Shown here: piece after piece, positions 7,768 to 16,375 of the stretch
Position numbering within the stretch: position 1 is the stretch's first letter
How the letters are laid out: each line of letters starts with the position of its first letter
Assembly: GCA_964195515.1 (NCBI GenBank)
Contig: CAXMQO010000041.1
Coordinates: forward strand, 21,778 to 85,777
Direction: 5' to 3'
Length of the DNA stretch: 64,000 bases
DNA from: JAHEEL01 sp964195515
Lineage (GTDB): Bacteria; Actinomycetota; Acidimicrobiia; Spongiisociales; UBA5794
Position numbers and translations under genes: made by a program
The notes under the pieces: generated by a model
Told to the model about the DNA's origin: nothing
What the model saw: the letters and a program-made list of their open reading frames with translations, nothing else
Databases searched by the model: none

Positions 7768-9267
7768 ATGGAACCATTCAACGAGTACGCATCCTTCGAC
7801 GCTGTCGGCCTCGCACAACTCGTCAACCAAGGCGCCGTACGTCCCCTCGAACTCGTCGAAGCCGCCGCGTCGCGTATCGATGAGATCAACCCTGCAATCA
7901 ACGCCGTGATCTGGGATCGGCTGGACACTGCGCGACTCGAAGCCGAAGCCGCCGACCAGACGGGTCCGTTTGCCGGTGTCCCCATCCTCATCAAGGACCT
8001 CGTGGTCGAAAGAGGGATACCGGTCACGTTCGGATCGGTCTTCTTCCGGGACTACGTCGGCGATACGACCTCCGAATTCCGGCACCGCATCAACGGAGCA
8101 GGGTTCATCGATCTCGGTCGAACCAACACACCGGAGTTCGGACTGCTACCGACGACGGAGCCGGTGCTTCACGGTCCGACGAGGAACCCGTGGGATCTCA
8201 GCCGATCAGCAGGAGGCTCCAGCGGTGGCGCAGCCGCGGCCGTTGCTGCTGGGATCGTGCCGCTCGCCCAGGGCAGCGACGGGGGTGGTTCGATCCGGAT
8301 TCCTGCGTCGGCCACGGGCTTGTTCGGTCTTAAGCCGTCGCGCGGACGGAACCCGCGGCGCCCCGGATCATCGATCGACTACCTGTCGGTGGAGCACGCC
8401 CTAACTCGCACGGTGCGGGACAGCGCCACATTTCTGGATGCCGTCCATGGCCCCGTACCGGGCGATCGATACTGGGCGCCGCCTCCTTCGGCGCCGTTCG
8501 CCGAGGCGGCCACCCGCGATCCCGAACGCCTCAGGATCGCATTCAGCACGAGAGACTTCCGAGGTAACCGAGTCCATCCAGAGTGTGAAGCTGCCGTTCT
8601 CGAAACGGCGACGCTCCTCGAGGAACTCGGGCACGACGTCGTCGAGGCCGAACCGGATGTCGACGGCGACTTGCTCGCCGACGCATTCTTCGAGATCTGG
8701 GCGGCGCTCGCTGCGACTGCATTCGGCCTCGTGCTCGAAGGGGCATCAGAGCTCAAGCCGGCCGTTGGACACATCCGTCGTTCTGTCGGTGATCGCAGGA
8801 CGATGCGACTGATCAGCCGCTTCGACCAGCGCGAGTCGGGGAAGCCTGCATTCGAACCGTTCACGTTCGAACTCGCCGAACGTTCGGGATCCAGATCACA
8901 AGTGGATCTCCTTGGTGCGGAGGCTGCGCTGCAATCCATCGCGCACCAGACCGGAGCGTACCTGGTCAATTACGACCTGTTCCTCACCCCGGTACTCGGA
9001 TCACCGCCGGTGCCGCTGGGCCGAATCGACCAGAACCTGCCATGGAACGAGTTTGTCGAGATGATCTTCCGTTACGTCGCGTTCACACCGCTCGGGAATT
9101 TTGCGGGACTGCCGGCGATGTCCGTCCCGATCCATTGGACGAGCGACGGACTCCCGGTGGGCTCACACTTCCTCGGTCGATTCGGTGCCGAGGAGACGTT
9201 GTTCTCCCTCGCGGGACAGCTTGAGCGGGCACAGCCGTGGGCAGATCGGAAACCGCCGCTGAACTGA
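7768..9267 (+). CDS. amidase signature family hydrolase
   Basis: A 499-residue amidase. The Ser-cisSer-Lys triad is visible: the Lys in VPILIKDLV, and the two Ser in the glycine/serine-rich signature SAGGSSGGAAAAVAAGIVPLAQGSDGGGSIRIPAS. The family hydrolyses carboxamides; GatA is the best-known member. No gatB or gatC is adjacent, and the C-terminal region reads like a stand-alone amidase of the 6-aminohexanoate-dimer hydrolase/NylA type, so a catabolic role is more likely than tRNA transamidation. It ends 45 bases from the convergent ferritin gene. Confidence 0.88.
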   Translation: MEPFNEYASFDAVGLAQLVNQGAVRPLELVEAAASRIDEINPAINAVIWDRLDTARLEAEAADQTGPFAGVPILIKDLVVERGIPVTFGSVFFRDYVGDTTSEFRHRINGAGFIDLGRTNTPEFGLLPTTEPVLHGPTRNPWDLSRSAGGSSGGAAAAVAAGIVPLAQGSDGGGSIRIPASATGLFGLKPSRGRNPRRPGSSIDYLSVEHALTRTVRDSATFLDAVHGPVPGDRYWAPPPSAPFAEAATRDPERLRIAFSTRDFRGNRVHPECEAAVLETATLLEELGHDVVEAEPDVDGDLLADAFFEIWAALAATAFGLVLEGASELKPAVGHIRRSVGDRRTMRLISRFDQRESGKPAFEPFTFELAERSGSRSQVDLLGAEAALQSIAHQTGAYLVNYDLFLTPVLGSPPVPLGRIDQNLPWNEFVEMIFRYVAFTPLGNFAGLPAMSVPIHWTSDGLPVGSHFLGRFGAEETLFSLAGQLERAQPWADRKPPLN

Positions 9268-9312
9268 AGACCCAGAGATCGAAGGTCGCCCGTCCCCGAT
9301 TCCCCGCCCCTG

Positions 9313-9816
9313 CTACTCGGCGCCGGCGCCCCGTGAACCGAGTTCCCGGTCGAGGAACAGCATCGCCTGAGCACCCCCACCCGACAGTGCCAGGTCGTCG
9401 AGGATCTGCGAGAAGGTCGCCTCTTCCTCGATCTGCTCGGTGACGAACCAGTCGAGGAGCGGGAGGGACGCAAAGTCTTTCTCCTCCATGGCAAGCGCGT
9501 AGAGGTTGTTGATCGACGCGGAGACATCCCGCTCCTGGGCGAGTCCACCCTCGAATACCGAAACGACACTGACGAACTCGACCGCCGGTGCTGCGAGGGC
9601 GCCGAGCACGACGCGTCCGTCGCGATCGAGAACGAACTGGTAGAACTTCAAGGCATGCGCGGTCTCTTCGGCCGACTGTGCGCGCATCCATGCCGCCATC
9701 CCCGAGAAGCCGGCGGACTCGAGCCATGCCCCCATCGCCAGGTAGTTGTGTGCCGCCTGGAGCTCCATCGTGATCTGGTCGTTGAACGCTGCGTTCATGG
9801 TCTCGTTGATCTGCAT
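9313..9816 (-). CDS. ferritin
   Basis: A 167-residue non-heme ferritin. The di-iron ferroxidase ligands are recognisable: Glu18 in TMELQAAHNY, Tyr25, Glu51 and His54 in AEETAHALKF, and acidic residues in the third and fourth helices (EEKDFASLPLLDWFVTEQIEEEA). Ferritins assemble into 24-subunit cages that oxidise and store iron. The size and four-helix pattern match the bacterial FtnA class, with no Met ligand suggestive of bacterioferritin heme. The divergent neighbour is a YhhN-type membrane protein. Confidence 0.9.
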   Translation of the reverse strand: MQINETMNAAFNDQITMELQAAHNYLAMGAWLESAGFSGMAAWMRAQSAEETAHALKFYQFVLDRDGRVVLGALAAPAVEFVSVVSVFEGGLAQERDVSASINNLYALAMEEKDFASLPLLDWFVTEQIEEEATFSQILDDLALSGGGAQAMLFLDRELGSRGAGAE

Positions 9817-9874
9817 ACACGGTCCCCTCGGCTGGATGTAGGTGCTGTCAATTCAGACGATAGGCTCGTCGGTG

Positions 9875-10501
9875 ATGACCACATTCGCCGTTCTCTTCAC
9901 CGCTGCGTTCACCGCTGCACTCGTGTGGGCAGAGGTCGCGAACTCACCGGCGCTCCGATGGTTCAAGATGCTCGCCTCGACCGGATTCATCGCGGTCGCG
10001 CTGTCGGTCGGTGCGCTCCCCACGTCCTATGGGAGGGTCGTACTCGTCGCACTGGTGCTGTCGTGGATCGGGGATCTGCTGCTCACGTTCGCGTCACGGC
10101 GAGCATTTCTCGGCGGCCTCGTCGCATTCCTGCTCGGACACGTTGCCTACTCGATCGCGTTCGGCACGCTTGGTCTGAGCCCGCTTGTGGTTGCGATCTC
10201 CGCGGTCGTGGTCGCGACCATCGCCGTCTTCGTCTGGCACTGGCTCGCGCCACACGTCGGCGAGATGGCGGCGCCGGTCGTTGCCTACGTCGTGGTCAAT
10301 TCAGTGATGGTTGTCCTCGCATTCGGAACGTTCGGCGACGGCGCCACGTGGCTGATCCCGGTCGGAGCGACCCTCTTCTTCGTGTCGGACCTGTTCGTGG
10401 CCAGGAACCAGTTCGTTGTACGCGGCACCGTGAACCGCGTCTGTGGTCTCCCCCTCTATTACTTCGCCCAGGTGCTGCTCGCTCTTTCGGCCACCAACTG
10501 A
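9875..10501 (+). CDS. YhhN/TMEM86 family membrane protein (lysoplasmalogenase-like)
   Basis: A 208-residue integral membrane protein with about seven or eight hydrophobic segments. Family hallmarks include KMLASTGFIAVAL, a GDLLLTF motif in the third helix region (WIGDLLLTFASRRAFLGGLVAFLLGHVAYSIAF), and late ALFFVSDLF-like sequence (TLFFVSDLFVARNQF). Those conserved Asp residues are thought to be catalytic in TMEM86 lysoplasmalogenases, which cleave vinyl-ether lysolipids. An in-frame GTG three bases upstream, at 9872, lies five bases after TAGGCT and could be the actual leaderless start. It precedes sixA by 22 bases. Confidence 0.75.
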   Translation: MTTFAVLFTAAFTAALVWAEVANSPALRWFKMLASTGFIAVALSVGALPTSYGRVVLVALVLSWIGDLLLTFASRRAFLGGLVAFLLGHVAYSIAFGTLGLSPLVVAISAVVVATIAVFVWHWLAPHVGEMAAPVVAYVVVNSVMVVLAFGTFGDGATWLIPVGATLFFVSDLFVARNQFVVRGTVNRVCGLPLYYFAQVLLALSATN

Positions 10502-10511
10502 ACCTGGGAAC

Positions 10512-10517
10512 TATCCT
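10512..10517 (+). promoter_or_regulatory. putative -10 box (TATCCT), leaderless start of sixA
   Basis: TATCCT is followed by six bases (CGCCTC) and the ATG at 10524. It may be an internal promoter, since the upstream gene ends only ten bases earlier. Confidence 0.45.
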
Positions 10518-10523
10518 CGCCTC

Positions 10524-11033
10524 ATGCTTCGTCTCATGCTCTTCCGCCACGGCAAGTCCGACTGGAATACCACCACTCGTGGTGACCGCGACCGACCCCT
10601 CAGCTCCCGCGGGGAACGATCCGCCGAAACCATGGGGCTCGTGCTCAGGAAGATGGGGGAGATTCCCGACCTCGTCGTGTCTTCGCCCGCGGTGCGTGCC
10701 GAGGCCACGGCGGCCCTGGCCCGGATCTCCGGAGGGTGGGGCAGTCGGCTCGAGATCGCCGACGAGCTCTACGGCGCCGGCCCCGAAACGGCGCTGGCGG
10801 TGGCAGCCCGTTGCGGCATGGACACCGACCGTCTCATGCTCGTCGGTCACGAACCGACGTGGTCTCTCCTGGCGGAGCGGATTACCGGCGGTCGAATCGC
10901 GGTGAAGACCGGGACCGTCCTTGCGTTCGATCTCAACGCTGCGACGTGGACGAACGTCGGGCGGGCGGGCGGATCACTCGCCTTTGCCGTCCATCCCCGC
11001 ATGTTCGGCGGCGGCGAATGGGATCTCCTGTGA
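10524..11033 (+). CDS. sixA: phosphohistidine phosphatase SixA-like (histidine phosphatase superfamily)
   Basis: A 169-residue single-domain histidine phosphatase. Catalytic RHGKSDWN (Arg and His near residues 8-9) matches the SixA/RHG motif, followed by RPLSSRGERSAETMG, the second Arg-containing motif, and a late VGHEPTW (second catalytic His). SixA removes phosphate from phosphohistidine in phosphotransfer proteins. The length matches SixA rather than phosphoglycerate mutases. The stop overlaps the threonine-aldolase start (GTGA), implying coupled translation, although the functions are not obviously linked. Confidence 0.82.
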   Translation: MLRLMLFRHGKSDWNTTTRGDRDRPLSSRGERSAETMGLVLRKMGEIPDLVVSSPAVRAEATAALARISGGWGSRLEIADELYGAGPETALAVAARCGMDTDRLMLVGHEPTWSLLAERITGGRIAVKTGTVLAFDLNAATWTNVGRAGGSLAFAVHPRMFGGGEWDLL

Positions 11034-12058
11034 TCGATCTCCGCTCGGACACTGTCACCCGCCCGACCGAGGCGATGAGAGCGGCGATGGCTTCGGCTCC
11101 CGTCGGGGACGACGTGCTCGGCGACGACCCAACCGTCATCCTCCTCGAGGAGCGAGTCGCCGAACTCCTAGGCAAGGAGGATGCCGTCTACGTCCCATCC
11201 GGCACCATGGCGAACCAGATCGCTCTCCGGGTTCACACACGTTCCGGGGACCGGGTCGTGATGGACCGCGAGTCGCACATCCGGGTGCACGAGAGCGGCG
11301 CTCCCGCCGCCCTTGCGGGCGTCACGATCGTTCCTCTCGAAGGCGACCGCGGCATCTTCACACCAGATCAGGTCATCGAGGCGGCTCCAGGACGGTCACC
11401 AGACTCTCCACCGGGACTCTTCGATCGGACGACGCTCGTCACGATGGAGAACACCCACAACGAAGCCGGAGGGACGATCTGGCCTCTCGAGGCCATGCGT
11501 TCGGTGAGTGAAGTCGCCAGAGATCTCGGACTCGCCGTTCACCTCGACGGGGCGCGACTGTGGAACGCGACGGCCGCGACCGGCGTCGATCTCGACCAGT
11601 ACGCCGCTGCGGCAGACACGGTGAACGTATGTTTCTCGAAGGGCCTCGGCGCCCCGATCGGGTCGGCGCTCGTCGGGCCACGCGATGTCATCGATCGTGG
11701 CCGCTGGTTCAAGAAGATGTACGGCGGCGGGTTCCGACAGGCGGGGATCATCGCCGCCGGTGCCCTCTACGCCCTCGAGCACAACCGCGATCGTCTCGTC
11801 GACGACCACACGAACGCCCGCCGATTCGCCGAGGCCGCCGCGGAACTCGGTGGTGTCACCGTCGACCTCGCGTCGGTCCAGACGAACATCGTCTTTTTCG
11901 ACGTAGCGGATGCTCCCCTCTTCGCCGAGCGACTCCGCTCCGCCGGTGTCGACACGCTTGCGCTCGCTCCGACCCGAATTCGCGCGGTGTTCCACCTCGA
12001 CGTATCAGATTCCGACACGACTCAGGCGATTGAGACCCTGCGAACCCTGGGCTCGTAG
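11030..12058 (+). CDS. ltaE: low-specificity L-threonine aldolase
   Basis: A 342-residue PLP enzyme of the beta-eliminating lyase family. It begins IDLRSDTVTRPTEAMR, the standard start of LtaE, and continues with GDDVLGDDPTV, YVPSGTMANQIAL, MENTHNEAGG, HLDGARLWNA and the PLP-lysine loop CFSKGLGAPIGSAL. It splits L-threonine or L-allo-threonine to glycine and acetaldehyde. The GTG start overlaps the sixA stop. The gene ends in TCGTAG, and this TAG stop is the first unit of a GCGTAGAGGTG-type repeat that continues downstream. Confidence 0.9.
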   Translation: MIDLRSDTVTRPTEAMRAAMASAPVGDDVLGDDPTVILLEERVAELLGKEDAVYVPSGTMANQIALRVHTRSGDRVVMDRESHIRVHESGAPAALAGVTIVPLEGDRGIFTPDQVIEAAPGRSPDSPPGLFDRTTLVTMENTHNEAGGTIWPLEAMRSVSEVARDLGLAVHLDGARLWNATAATGVDLDQYAAAADTVNVCFSKGLGAPIGSALVGPRDVIDRGRWFKKMYGGGFRQAGIIAAGALYALEHNRDRLVDDHTNARRFAEAAAELGGVTVDLASVQTNIVFFDVADAPLFAERLRSAGVDTLALAPTRIRAVFHLDVSDSDTTQAIETLRTLGS

Positions 12059-12093
12059 AGGCGTAGAGGTGTCATAGATGCGTAGAGGTGTCT
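12054..12093. repeat. degenerate GCGTAGAGGTG repeat at the ltaE stop
   Basis: Three imperfect copies of a GCGTAGAGGTG-like unit lie in tandem (CGTAGAGG, CGTAGAGGTGTC, CGTAGAGGTGTC) separated by TCATAGATG. The first TAG is the ltaE stop codon. A related copy follows ychF around 20715-20756. Confidence 0.65.
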
Positions 12094-12143
12094 CTTCCAG
12101 CCCACAGTTCGCCGACGCCTCGCTTCGGCGACCGTGGTAGGGG

Positions 12144-12599
12144 TCAAATGAGGGCGGCGGTGACGACCGCTGCGACGGAGATCACAGCGGCCAGAAGCAC
12201 CATCACCACAACGAACGCGTTGGAGATGCCCCCATCGTCGAGTGGGTTCCGGATCGGTTTGACATTGGCGACGAGTTCGTCGAGATAGTCGTCATCATCC
12301 TTCACCAGGGGTCGGATCGGTTGGGCGCGGGACGAGACCGTCTCGGCAAACGGGACCGCAGCTGCGCCGGCGAACTCCGAGGGTGAATCAGGACGGAACA
12401 GAACGGACTCACCGCCGAGCGTCAGGTTGAACGACCCATTCTGCTCCGGGGTAATCAGGTAGTCGCTGCGATGCCAAGAACCCAACTGATTGTCACCGGA
12501 TGTCAGCGTCACGCGTTCCGGATCAAGGCACAATGTTGCAGCAAGCCCACCACCTGCGTCGCCCGGAAGCAGCACATCTCCGGTGAACGTCTTGGTCAT
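12144..12599 (-). CDS. hypothetical protein with C-terminal membrane anchor
   Basis: A 151-residue protein that I do not recognise. The first 75 residues look like a small beta-rich domain (GDVLLPGDAGGGLAATLCLDPERVTLTSGDNQLGSWHRSDYLITPEQNG pattern of alternating strands), followed by a charged linker (KDDDDYLDELVAN). A single C-terminal hydrophobic helix (AFVVVMVLLAAVISVAAVVTAAL) fits a tail-anchored topology with the N-terminal domain in the cytoplasm. The ATG has a strong GGAGGAT ribosome site. It lies downstream of dnaE2 on the same strand with a 62-base gap. Confidence 0.65.
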   Translation of the reverse strand: MTKTFTGDVLLPGDAGGGLAATLCLDPERVTLTSGDNQLGSWHRSDYLITPEQNGSFNLTLGGESVLFRPDSPSEFAGAAAVPFAETVSSRAQPIRPLVKDDDDYLDELVANVKPIRNPLDDGGISNAFVVVMVLLAAVISVAAVVTAALI

Positions 12600-12661
12600 C
12601 GATCCTCCAAATCGGGGTACACGTTCTGCATCGGCACGCCACCCTTGCAAAGTGAAGCCGA

Positions 12662-15600
12662 TTATCGAAAATCCCGCGACCGGATACCGTCGACCGACCA
12701 TAGGGCGAATCGGTGGGCAACGAAGTTCGTGACCCCGTCGACGTGTTCGACAACTCCGTCGATCACAACTCCAACGGCCTTTCGTGCAACCTCGTAATGC
12801 GCCTCCCATACCTGTGGGAGAACGACCACGTTGAGCAGACCCGTCTCGTCTTCGAGATTCAGGAACCGAACACCACGAGCCGTCGACGGCCGCTGACGGT
12901 GGGTAACGATTCCGCCGACGCTAACTCGGGTGCCGTGACGGTGGTCCTCGAGGATCGTGACGATCGGGAGGCATCCCCGGCCGTTCAACATGTCGCGTAC
13001 GAGGGAGACGGGATGCGTCGTTGAGATGCCGGTCGACCAGAGGTCAGCCTGCACGCACTCGGCACCGTTCATCTCGGGGAGCGACGGAACCTCGCCACCG
13101 GGTGGGAGCGAGAGTCGATCCGGGCCAAGCTCGATCAGCGTCCCCGCCGTCCATATCCCTTCCCGTCGACCAAGACCGACCGGCGCAAGCGCCCCGGATG
13201 CAGCGAGACTCTCGTAGGCGTCGAGGGGAAGACCGGTTCGCTGTGCGAGGTCCTCCGGGGTGGTGAATGCACCTCCCGTGATGCGGGCGGCTTCGATTCG
13301 TACGATCTCGGCCTCGCCCAGGCTCCTGACGTACCGAAGACCGATCCTCAGCGCGACCGCGGGACGGACGGGATCATCCACCGGCCCTCTCCCCCGCCGC
13401 CATGCACCATCGAGATATCGGGCGACGTCGTCGCGATCGGTCTCGATCGGTTCGATCGTGCAATCGAACACCGAAGCGTTCACGTCCGGAACGAGGACGA
13501 CGACGCCATGGTGCTGGGCATCTTGTACGAGGGAGTTCGGCGTGTAGAAACCCATCGGTTGAGCGTTGAGCAGACCGGTGAAGAACTCCGTCGGCCAGTG
13601 GTACTTCAACCATGCGGCCGCGTAGACGATGTAGGCGAACGAGACGGAGTGGCTCTCCGGGAACCCGAACGACGCGAACCCCTGGAGCTTCTCCCAGATC
13701 TCATCCGCAGGAGCGCCGGTGATGCCGTTTGAGGCCATGCCGGAGAACACTTCAACGTGGAGTCGATCCATCGCCTCCGATGCCCGCTTGTGTGTCATCG
13801 CTTGACGCAGTCGGTCGGACTGGCCGGGGGTGAAGCCGGCACAGACCCTCGCGAGTTCCATCAATTGCTCCTGGAAAATCGGGACACCGAGGGTCTTCTT
13901 CAGAATCGGTTCGGCCGACGGGTGCGGATAGCGGACGGCCTCTTCCCCGTTCCTACGTCGAAGGAACGGATGTACGGACTGCCCTTGGATCGGCCCGGGC
14001 CGAATGAGCGCCACCTCGATCGCCAGGTCGTAGAAGGTCCTTGGCTTCAGCTTCGGGAGAGTCGCCATCTGTGCCCGGGACTCGATCTGGAAGATACCGA
14101 CGGTGTCCGCCCGGGTCATCAGGTCGTAGACAACGGGTTCCTGTGGGACGGTGGCGAGGTCGATGTCAATGCCGTGTGTTGCTGCGATGAGATCGACGGT
14201 CAGGTGCATGCCGTTCAACGCACCGAGTGCGAGCAGATCGAACTTGACGATCCCCATCGTCGCGCAGTCCTCTTTGTCCCACTGAAGAACGGAGCGATCC
14301 TCCATCCTCCCCCACTCCATCGGCACCGTCTCCCAGAGTGGTCGCCGGGCGACGACCATGCCGCCCGAGTGGATACCGAGGTGGCGCGGGAACCCGTCGA
14401 GGCGGCGGCACACGTCGACGATGAGATCACTGGTAAGCCCGTCCGGGAGATCGACGGCGTCACCGATCGCCCCGGGATCGCGGGTATCGAGATAGCGGGT
14501 GAGACCGTTGACCTGGGCCTGGGTGAGGGCGAACGCCTTGCCGACGTCCTGGAGCACCGATCGGGCACGATAGGTGATGACGTTGGCGACCATCGCGGCC
14601 CGCTCCCGCCCGTACCGTCGGTAGCAGTACTGGATGACCTCCTCGCGACGCTCGGCTTCGAAGTCGATGTCGATGTCCGGTGGCCGACCGCGCTCGGAGG
14701 AGAGGAACCGTTCGAACGGGAGGTTCAGGCGAATCGGGTCGACGCGGGTCAGCCCAAGACACCGGCAGACCGCTGAGTCCGCTCCCGACCCGCGGATCTG
14801 GCAGTAGATGTCCCGTGACCGTGCGAACGTGACGATGTCCCACGCAACGAGGAAGAACCCTGCAAAACCGAGTTCGGAGATCACCGACAATTCGTGATCC
14901 ATCCTGCGGAGGGCGGCCGGATCCATCCCTCCCGCGTTACCGGGGTACACGGTGCGGGCACCCTCGTCGACGAGGTGCCTTAGGTACTCGTCTTCGGTCG
15001 TGAATGCACCCGGCATCGGGAAGTCGGGCAACTCTGGAGCGAGGAGATCAAGGTCGAAGGCCAGGGACGCCGCGAGATCTGCGGCCCGCTCGACCGCACC
15101 GGGATAGCGGAGGAAGATGGCCGACATCTCATCGGGGGACCGGAGGTGCCGGAGATCGGTCGCCGGCCGGAACCCATCGGCGGTCTCGAGATCGCGTCGT
15201 CCTGCGATGGCGGCGAGGACCTCCGCGAGATCCGCGTCACTGCGATGGGCATAGTGGGCGTTGTTCGTCGCGACGTACGGGATCTGAAGCCTGCGGGCAA
15301 CCTCGAAGAGGAGGTCGTTGCGGGCGTCATCGTCCGGCATGCCGTGGTGGGTGAGTTCGATGAAGAAACGACCGGGGAAGACCTCGCGCAGTCTCGCCGC
15401 GGCAGCCATCGCCCCCGCAAGGTCGCCGGCTTGTGCGGCACCGGGAACGGCCCCGTCGCGGCATCCGGTCAGCGCGATGAGACTCCCGTCGCGCGATGCG
15501 GCGGCAAGGTCGTCGTACGAGTAGACCGGCCGATCCTTCTCTCCGCGGAACTGGCCCCTCGTCACGAACCTGCTCAAGGCCGCGTACCCCGCCGGATCGG

Positions 15601-16105
15601 GAGCAAGGAGGACCAGATGATCCGATGGGGGAAGCCCAATCGGCTTGCTCCCATGCATCCGCTTCCTGGGCCGCCCCCCTGCGTCGTCGCTGCGCTCCTC
15701 CGCTTCCCCCCGTCCTTCGGCCGGTGGGACAGGATCAACGTCTGTTGCGTAGAGACCAGCACCGTCCCCCTGCGAAGCGGGGGGACGCGAGGGAGCGGAG
15801 CGACCGAGCAGGGGGGCTTCCTCTTTCGGAGGCGCCGAGTGCAGCGAGGCGGAGGTAGCCGGTAGCTGTCCCCCGTCCCCCGTCCCCCCTCTCGGCATCC
15901 CCACTTCGGTTCCGTAGACGATCGGGAGACCGATCTCGCGTGCGGCAACGTGGACTTTCGGCGCCCCTCGAAAGCCATCGTGATCGGTGACGGCGAGGGC
16001 CGTGTAGCCGAGTTCGGCGGCGCGGGAGACGAGATCATCGGGGTGGGAAGCCCCGTCGAGGAAGCTGTAGTTCGTGTGTGCGTGGAGCTCCGCGTATCGT
16101 GTCAC
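12662..16105 (-). CDS. dnaE2: error-prone DNA polymerase DnaE2
   Basis: A 1147-residue C-family polymerase of the DnaE2 type. The N-terminal PHP domain starts RYAELHAHTNYSFLDGASHPDDLV. The palm shows GSGADSAVCRCLGLT and the catalytic acid pair in PPDIDIDFEAERREEV. Later come helix-hairpin-helix and OB-like regions near the C-terminus. It has no ImuB fusion or extra exonuclease. DnaE2 performs lesion bypass with ImuA and ImuB. The GTG start is preceded by TACGAT (-10) six bases upstream and a LexA palindrome. The PHP domain carries an unusual Gly/Pro/Arg-rich insert of about 75-90 residues between VYGTEVG and DHLVLLAPD, encoded by repeats. Normal DnaE2 proteins are about 1050-1090 residues, so the excess matches the insert. 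Confidence 0.93.
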   Translation of the reverse strand: MTRYAELHAHTNYSFLDGASHPDDLVSRAAELGYTALAVTDHDGFRGAPKVHVAAREIGLPIVYGTEVGMPRGGTGDGGQLPATSASLHSAPPKEEAPLLGRSAPSRPPASQGDGAGLYATDVDPVPPAEGRGEAEERSDDAGGRPRKRMHGSKPIGLPPSDHLVLLAPDPAGYAALSRFVTRGQFRGEKDRPVYSYDDLAAASRDGSLIALTGCRDGAVPGAAQAGDLAGAMAAAARLREVFPGRFFIELTHHGMPDDDARNDLLFEVARRLQIPYVATNNAHYAHRSDADLAEVLAAIAGRRDLETADGFRPATDLRHLRSPDEMSAIFLRYPGAVERAADLAASLAFDLDLLAPELPDFPMPGAFTTEDEYLRHLVDEGARTVYPGNAGGMDPAALRRMDHELSVISELGFAGFFLVAWDIVTFARSRDIYCQIRGSGADSAVCRCLGLTRVDPIRLNLPFERFLSSERGRPPDIDIDFEAERREEVIQYCYRRYGRERAAMVANVITYRARSVLQDVGKAFALTQAQVNGLTRYLDTRDPGAIGDAVDLPDGLTSDLIVDVCRRLDGFPRHLGIHSGGMVVARRPLWETVPMEWGRMEDRSVLQWDKEDCATMGIVKFDLLALGALNGMHLTVDLIAATHGIDIDLATVPQEPVVYDLMTRADTVGIFQIESRAQMATLPKLKPRTFYDLAIEVALIRPGPIQGQSVHPFLRRRNGEEAVRYPHPSAEPILKKTLGVPIFQEQLMELARVCAGFTPGQSDRLRQAMTHKRASEAMDRLHVEVFSGMASNGITGAPADEIWEKLQGFASFGFPESHSVSFAYIVYAAAWLKYHWPTEFFTGLLNAQPMGFYTPNSLVQDAQHHGVVVLVPDVNASVFDCTIEPIETDRDDVARYLDGAWRRGRGPVDDPVRPAVALRIGLRYVRSLGEAEIVRIEAARITGGAFTTPEDLAQRTGLPLDAYESLAASGALAPVGLGRREGIWTAGTLIELGPDRLSLPPGGEVPSLPEMNGAECVQADLWSTGISTTHPVSLVRDMLNGRGCLPIVTILEDHRHGTRVSVGGIVTHRQRPSTARGVRFLNLEDETGLLNVVVLPQVWEAHYEVARKAVGVVIDGVVEHVDGVTNFVAHRFALWSVDGIRSRDFR
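15622..15905. repeat. repeat-derived insert inside dnaE2 (PHP domain) with inverted arms
   Basis: This low-complexity stretch is read in frame by dnaE2. It contains two inverted arms of about 39 bases, 15673-15712 and 15779-15817. Each begins or ends in a run of six G or C and shares the core GAGCGNAGCGAC. On the minus strand arm one reads GGGGGGAAGCGGAGGAGCGC and arm two on the plus strand GGGGGGACGCGAGGGAGCGG. Next to it lies CTACC/GGTAGCCGGTAGCTG, a unit also seen in spacers elsewhere in the window, then three runs of CCCCCGT. The composition differs from flanking coding sequence. Confidence 0.75.
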
Positions 16106-16111
16106 GGACTC

Positions 16112-16117
16112 ATCGTA
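16112..16117 (-). promoter_or_regulatory. -10 box (TACGAT) of dnaE2
   Basis: On the minus strand TACGAT is followed by GAGTCC and then the GTG start, so the transcript is probably leaderless. The LexA box fills the position where the -10/-35 spacer would be. Confidence 0.55.
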
Positions 16118-16118
16118 A

Positions 16119-16134
16119 TCGAACGTATGTTCGA
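16119..16134. promoter_or_regulatory. LexA SOS box upstream of dnaE2
   Basis: The sequence TCGAACGTATGTTCGA fits the actinobacterial LexA operator TCGAAC-N4-GTTCGA with both arms perfect. It ends 14 bases before the dnaE2 GTG and one base from the TACGAT box, so bound LexA would block transcription. It also lies 38 bases upstream of the divergent small membrane protein gene and might influence it. Confidence 0.9.
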
Positions 16135-16171
16135 TGTTCTCAGAGTCGCACAAACGCGCCAGAATCAGGGG

Positions 16172-16375
16172 GTGGATGACGAACTCACACCAGACGAACT
16201 CGAACAAATCCGGCGCCGACGCCTCGTTCGGGCCGTGATCGTGGTCGCCGTCGTCCTGGCCATGGTCGCGACGCTCCTCTTCCCCGTGATCGTCCGCATC
16301 GTCCAGGCACCTCGTGAACCCGACACCGTGATAGCTATGCGGGTGGAGGTCCCATGTCGTACAATGGATTCATGA
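16172..16375 (+). CDS. small single-pass membrane protein
   Basis: About 67 residues: a charged N-terminus (DDELTPDELEQIRRRRLVR), one hydrophobic helix (AVIVVAVVLAMVATLLFPVIV) and a short tail. The Arg cluster before the helix predicts the N-terminus in the cytoplasm. The GTG start has GGGG shortly upstream. The stop overlaps the ACT-protein start as ATGA, pointing to a two-gene operon divergent from dnaE2. No family is recognised. Confidence 0.55.
   Translation: MDDELTPDELEQIRRRRLVRAVIVVAVVLAMVATLLFPVIVRIVQAPREPDTVIAMRVEVPCRTMDS

Noticed and set aside
13757..14776. A 339-codon open frame antisense to dnaE2
   Set aside because: High GC leaves long stop-free frames opposite real genes; no ribosome site or family match, and dnaE2 is certain.
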